Shown: one piece after another, positions 62,809 to 64,000 of the stretch
Numbering within the stretch: position 1 is the first letter of the stretch
Layout of the letters: each line of letters begins with the position of its first letter
The notes under the pieces: generated by a model
What the model was told of the DNA's origin: nothing
The model's database searches: none
What the model saw: only the letters and a program-made list of their open reading frames with translations
Translations under genes and position numbers: made by a program
Assembly: GCA_964445695.1 (NCBI GenBank)
Contig: CAYULF010000003.1
Span: forward strand, 310,001-374,000
Source of the DNA: JAUIKM01 sp964445695
GTDB lineage: Bacteria > Bacteroidota > Ignavibacteria > Kapaibacteriales > UBA7675
Reading direction: 5' to 3'
Length of the DNA stretch: 64,000 nt

Positions 62809-64000
62809 ATGAGTCTGCTGCAGGAGTTAAACGATCGGTACATGGAAGTACACCGCCTGAAGGAAGAAGCGTTCTGGCGCAGTAAAATGGGCCTGGCCGA
62901 CGCGCGTGACGGCGAGTTTGCCGAGCGTGAGATTGCGATGAAAAACTACATCAGCAATCCCGCCCCGATTGCGACTATTCGTGCAGAACTGGAACGCTCG
63001 GACCTCAATCAGGACGAACGCACAGGATTGGAAGGCTGGCTGCGCTACTTTGAAGCCAATGCCATTGACGATCCGGAAGCACGCGCCCTCCAGAACGACA
63101 TCATCGAAGCCGAAGGCAGGCTGGAACAGGCGCGACGAAACATGAAGCTGGGTTTTGTGCATCCGCAAACAGCCGTGTTTACAGAGGCTTCGTCCGTGGA
63201 ACTGAGCCTGAAAATCTCATCCGCCGCCGATGCCGACGAACGCAAAGCCGCATGGCTGGGGCTGAAGTCAATCGAGCCCTTTGTGTTAAACAACGGTCTT
63301 ATTGAAGTTGTTAAGATGCGCAACAAACTGGGGCGCATGCTCGGCTACGAGGATTATTACGACTACAAAGTCAGCGTTAACGAAGGATTTTCCAAAAAGG
63401 CGCTGTTCGACATTCTGGATGAACTGGAGGAAAAAACGCGTCCCGCAGCGGAACGCCTCGTCGACGACGTCGCCGCCCAATTCGGCGATGACGCCCGCGA
63501 CGCCTGGAATTTTGATCACTACACACGCGGGGACTTAACACATTCGCTCGATCCCTACATGCCTTTCAGCGAGTCCTTCAGTATATGGGGTCGCAGTTTC
63601 GCGGCCCTGGGCATCGAGTTCCGCGGCGCGGAGTTAACCCTCGATCTGGTACAGCGCAAAGGCAAACACGACAATGGTTTCATGCACGGTCCGCGGCCGG
63701 GATATGTGCGCGACGGCGAATTTTTACCGGCCAAAATCAACTTCACAGCCAACGCCCTGCCGGGACGCGTCGGCAGCGGTAAACGGGCGATCGAAACCTT
63801 CCTGCACGAGGGCGGCCACGCGGCGCACTTCAGCAATATTGCGATGCCGGCGCCCTGCTTCAGCCAGGAATTCACGCCATTCTCAGTTGCGCTGGCCGAA
63901 ACGCAATCGATGTTTATGGACGCGTTCACCGGCGATGCGGACTGGCTTTCACGCTACGCAAGAACGCGTGAGGGCGAACGCATTCCGCTTGAGCTCGTCA
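62809..64000 (+). CDS. M3-family metallopeptidase, 3' end missing
   Basis: The frame starts at the ATG at 62809 (GGAG eight nt upstream) and stays open to the window end, giving 397 residues. An N-terminal helical region leads to the zinc site His333-Glu-Gly-Gly-His337 (HEGGHAAHF), with Glu364 in AETQSMF at a fitting distance for the third ligand. Upstream features such as LGYEDYYDYKVSVNEGFSKK and LGRML are characteristic of oligopeptidases of the M3/M32-like type. No signal peptide, so a cytosolic peptide-degrading role is likely. The subfamily (PepF, Dcp or another) cannot be fixed without the C-terminal part. Confidence 0.88.
   Translation, partial: MSLLQELNDRYMEVHRLKEEAFWRSKMGLADARDGEFAEREIAMKNYISNPAPIATIRAELERSDLNQDERTGLEGWLRYFEANAIDDPEARALQNDIIEAEGRLEQARRNMKLGFVHPQTAVFTEASSVELSLKISSAADADERKAAWLGLKSIEPFVLNNGLIEVVKMRNKLGRMLGYEDYYDYKVSVNEGFSKKALFDILDELEEKTRPAAERLVDDVAAQFGDDARDAWNFDHYTRGDLTHSLDPYMPFSESFSIWGRSFAALGIEFRGAELTLDLVQRKGKHDNGFMHGPRPGYVRDGEFLPAKINFTANALPGRVGSGKRAIETFLHEGGHAAHFSNIAMPAPCFSQEFTPFSVALAETQSMFMDAFTGDADWLSRYARTREGERIPLELV

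Noticed and set aside
62239..62812. Open frames on both strands in the TonB-M3 gap, up to 191 codons
   Set aside because: They overlap each other on both strands, are rich in Pro/Thr/Arg typical of non-coding GC-rich DNA, and lack starts with ribosome-binding sites.
1..64000. CRISPR arrays, insertion sequences, integrases, rRNA and complete tRNA genes
   Set aside because: Looked for on both strands; no regularly spaced repeats, transposase motifs or full cloverleaf sequences were found.

Overview
The window looks like a chromosomal piece of a bacterium from the Bacteroidota/Chlorobiota (FCB) group, possibly a Kapabacteria- or Ignavibacteria-like lineage; the sequence does not allow a finer call. 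Three things point there: at least six large secreted proteins end in a type IX secretion (T9SS) sorting domain; TonB-receptor and beta-barrel genes are present; and several promoters resemble the Bacteroidota -33 TTTG / -7 TAnnTTTG pattern, mostly in a TATATTCG variant. Sampled GC is near 57-58% in most of the window and clearly lower (35% in one sampled 60-nt line) at about 21-28 kb. No rRNA, complete tRNA, CRISPR array or insertion sequence was seen.

Layout. 1-2 kb: 3' part of prfC (release factor 3) and a small secreted protein. 2.5-5 kb: two paralogous small beta-barrel proteins with duplicated promoter-leaders, convergent with a Cys-rich secreted protein built from two repeats. 5.5-11 kb: an Asp-box propeller with a T9SS tail, an SRPBCC protein divergent from a flavin monooxygenase, a lipoprotein and a Nudix hydrolase. 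10.8-12.8 kb: ECF sigma factor and membrane partner. 13-18 kb: a stand-alone RnfD/NqrB-like membrane protein followed by three DUF2330 paralogues. 18-20.6 kb: an FN3 lipoprotein and a T9SS cargo protein.

21-28 kb is the most unusual part: a compact low-GC run of five same-strand genes, none of which I recognise. It encodes a short membrane anchor, a cytoplasmic coiled coil with a membrane segment and periplasmic domain, a small soluble protein, a membrane-anchored periplasmic coiled coil, and an outer-membrane-type barrel. After it comes an RsiV-like (DUF3298) secreted protein flanked by a 72-bp imperfect direct repeat that includes its own 3' end. This is my best candidate for an undescribed envelope-spanning system.

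28.6-32 kb is a histidine kinase / response regulator / hybrid kinase operon; ppx follows. 33-42 kb holds three more T9SS cargo proteins, one of 1700 residues. 42-54 kb contains an FMN-dependent glutamate-synthase-like protein, a receiver-kinase, an RlmL-like methyltransferase, an outer-membrane protein, asnS, a WG-repeat protein and a TPR-LuxR regulator. 54-57 kb has a CAP-domain T9SS protein and a small barrel. 57-58.5 kb is a decayed gene-poor stretch. The window closes with a 61-residue membrane protein, a TonB-dependent receptor and the 5' part of an M3 metallopeptidase.
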